This document shows positions 5,251 through 5,630 of a stretch of 5,630 bases of DNA, one piece after another. How positions within the stretch are numbered: position 1 is the stretch's first letter; each line of letters starts with the position of its first letter. Below the pieces are notes generated by a model that ran no database searches, was not told where the DNA came from, and was given only the letters and a program-made list of their open reading frames with translations. Source of the stretch: Treponema sp. (GTDB lineage: Bacteria; Spirochaetota; Spirochaetia; Treponematales; Breznakiellaceae); NCBI GenBank assembly GCA_031261385.1, contig JAISJS010000291.1, positions 1 to 5,630 of the forward strand, read 5' to 3'. Made by a program: the position numbers and the translations under genes.

Positions 5251-5271
5251 TACTTTATACAGAATATTGTA
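5229..5271. promoter_or_regulatory. Nested inverted repeats over the antitoxin promoter, candidate operator
   Basis: TTGACT (5238-5243) and AGTCAA (5245-5250) form a perfect dyad around one base and cover the -35 box. Outside it, TACAATATT (5229-5237) and AATATTGTA (5263-5271) are perfect 9-base inverted arms. Phd/YefM antitoxins repress their own promoters by binding palindromes, so these are good candidates for the autoregulatory site. Confidence 0.52.
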
Positions 5272-5332
5272 CTTTTTATATTTTGAGACAATGTTAAAAT
5301 CATATGTCGCTCAATGTGAAAAGTTTACGACG

Positions 5333-5492
5333 TTTAGGGCGGGTAAATAGGGCAATGCGAAGCATTGACTCCCGCCCCAAATGTGCCGGAGAAAAACCCG
5401 ACAAAGGGCGTAGCCCGACTGGGGTTATTCGGAGGCCAAGCCGTTACTGCGGCGCAGTGTAGACTGTATGTTATGTGCAATACGCCCCTAAA
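5333..5492. repeat. GC-rich nested-hairpin element of unknown nature
   Basis: A block of about 160 bases, much richer in G+C than the AT-rich DNA on both sides, holds no credible ORF and several stem-loops. The first pairs TTTAGGGCGGG (5333-5343) with CCCGCCCCAAA (5371-5381), one mismatch, and contains an inner stem CAATGC-GAA-GCATTG (5353-5367). The second pairs AACCC (5395-5399) with GGGTT (5422-5426) and has an inner GGGC-GTA-GCCC (5406-5416). The third is ACTGC-GGC-GCAGT (5446-5458). The outer ends, TTTAGGGCG and CGCCCCTAAA (5483-5492), are inverted repeats with one bulged base. It may be a dispersed repeat or MITE-like element, an integron attC-like recombination site, or a structured RNA. 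None can be decided from one copy. Confidence 0.55.
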
Positions 5493-5520
5493 ATTTCTGT
5501 AAATAATATTGGAAATACTA

Positions 5521-5549
5521 TTGACAAAATAAAAATATGGAAATAAAAT
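5521..5549 (+). promoter_or_regulatory. Sigma70-type promoter of the fliM-like gene
   Basis: A perfect TTGACA (5521-5526) and TAAAAT (5544-5549) lie 17 bases apart. The predicted start near 5556 leaves only about 17 untranslated bases, with AGGAGA at 5558-5563 before the ATG at 5573. This indicates that the following gene begins a transcription unit. Confidence 0.72.
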
Positions 5550-5572
5550 GATAGTTTAGGAGAATAAAACTT

Positions 5573-5630
5573 ATGACTAAAGTACTTTCACAGGAAGAAA
5601 TTAACCAATTATTAACGGCAATTGGTTCCG
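5573..5630 (+). CDS. fliM: Flagellar motor switch protein, FliM-like N-terminus (partial)
   Basis: Only 19 codons are inside the window, reading MTKVLSQEEINQLLTAIGS. The LSQ-E-EI-xx-LL pattern is the N-terminal peptide of FliM, which binds phosphorylated CheY and passes the chemotaxis signal to the flagellar rotor; FliY/FliN-type proteins of some phyla carry a similar peptide. The ending LLTAI favours FliM as I know it from treponemes, but this is recalled similarity, not a search. AGGAGA at 5558-5563 gives a good ribosome binding site and the promoter at 5521-5549 precedes it. FliM genes usually sit within large flagellar operons after fliL; here no flagellar gene lies upstream, so it may be a separate copy or a relocated gene. 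Confidence 0.68.
   Translation, partial: MTKVLSQEEINQLLTAIGS

Noticed and set aside
5291..5350. Short ORF of 19 codons running into the hairpin element
   Set aside because: No ribosome binding site and no recognisable sequence; it is probably chance.
5281..5500. CRISPR array or tRNA in the GC-rich block
   Set aside because: There are no regularly spaced direct repeats, and no cloverleaf with the conserved T-loop sequence can be drawn.

Overview
The window looks like bacterial chromosome, most likely from a spirochaete of the Treponema group. The best clue is the truncated gene at the right edge. Its first residues (MTKVLSQEEINQLLTAI) carry the CheY-binding N-terminus of a flagellar switch protein, in a form I associate with treponemal FliM. 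This is inference from a short stretch. Base composition is mosaic: a GC-richer core operon (about 1544-4706) is flanked by AT-rich accessory DNA.

Left region (1-1277): a partial DNA cytosine-5 methyltransferase runs leftward off the window, and a small XRE-type HTH regulator diverges from it. Their shared intergenic region is rich in dyads and direct repeats, a layout reminiscent of restriction-modification control. Next comes a complete vapBC toxin-antitoxin operon with a near-consensus promoter whose -10 box lies inside a 10-bp inverted repeat, a likely autoregulatory operator.

Central region (1278-4706): a roughly 265-base leader holds a candidate promoter, a 30-codon ORF with an ideal Shine-Dalgarno sequence, and a hairpin that would mask the corA ribosome binding site. 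It precedes a three-gene operon joined by two ATGA stop/start overlaps: a CorA-family divalent-cation channel, a low-specificity L-threonine aldolase (PLP enzyme) and an M24B metallopeptidase (aminopeptidase P/prolidase type). The grouping may link divalent-metal supply to amino-acid and peptide catabolism, but that is inference.

Right region (4707-5630): this holds an AT-rich, decayed toxin-antitoxin module. An intact Phd/YefM antitoxin keeps a good promoter and nested operator dyads, while its RelE/ParE-type toxin is reduced to about 20 N-terminal codons joined out of frame to the C-terminal ~30 codons. A GC-rich block of nested hairpins (5333-5492) with imperfect terminal inverted repeats follows. 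Its nature is unknown (repeat element, attC-like site or structured RNA). The window ends in the fliM-like start, which has its own sigma70-type promoter.

Overall, a metabolic operon sits between accessory modules: a methyltransferase with its regulator, one live TA system, one dead TA system and a structured intergenic element.
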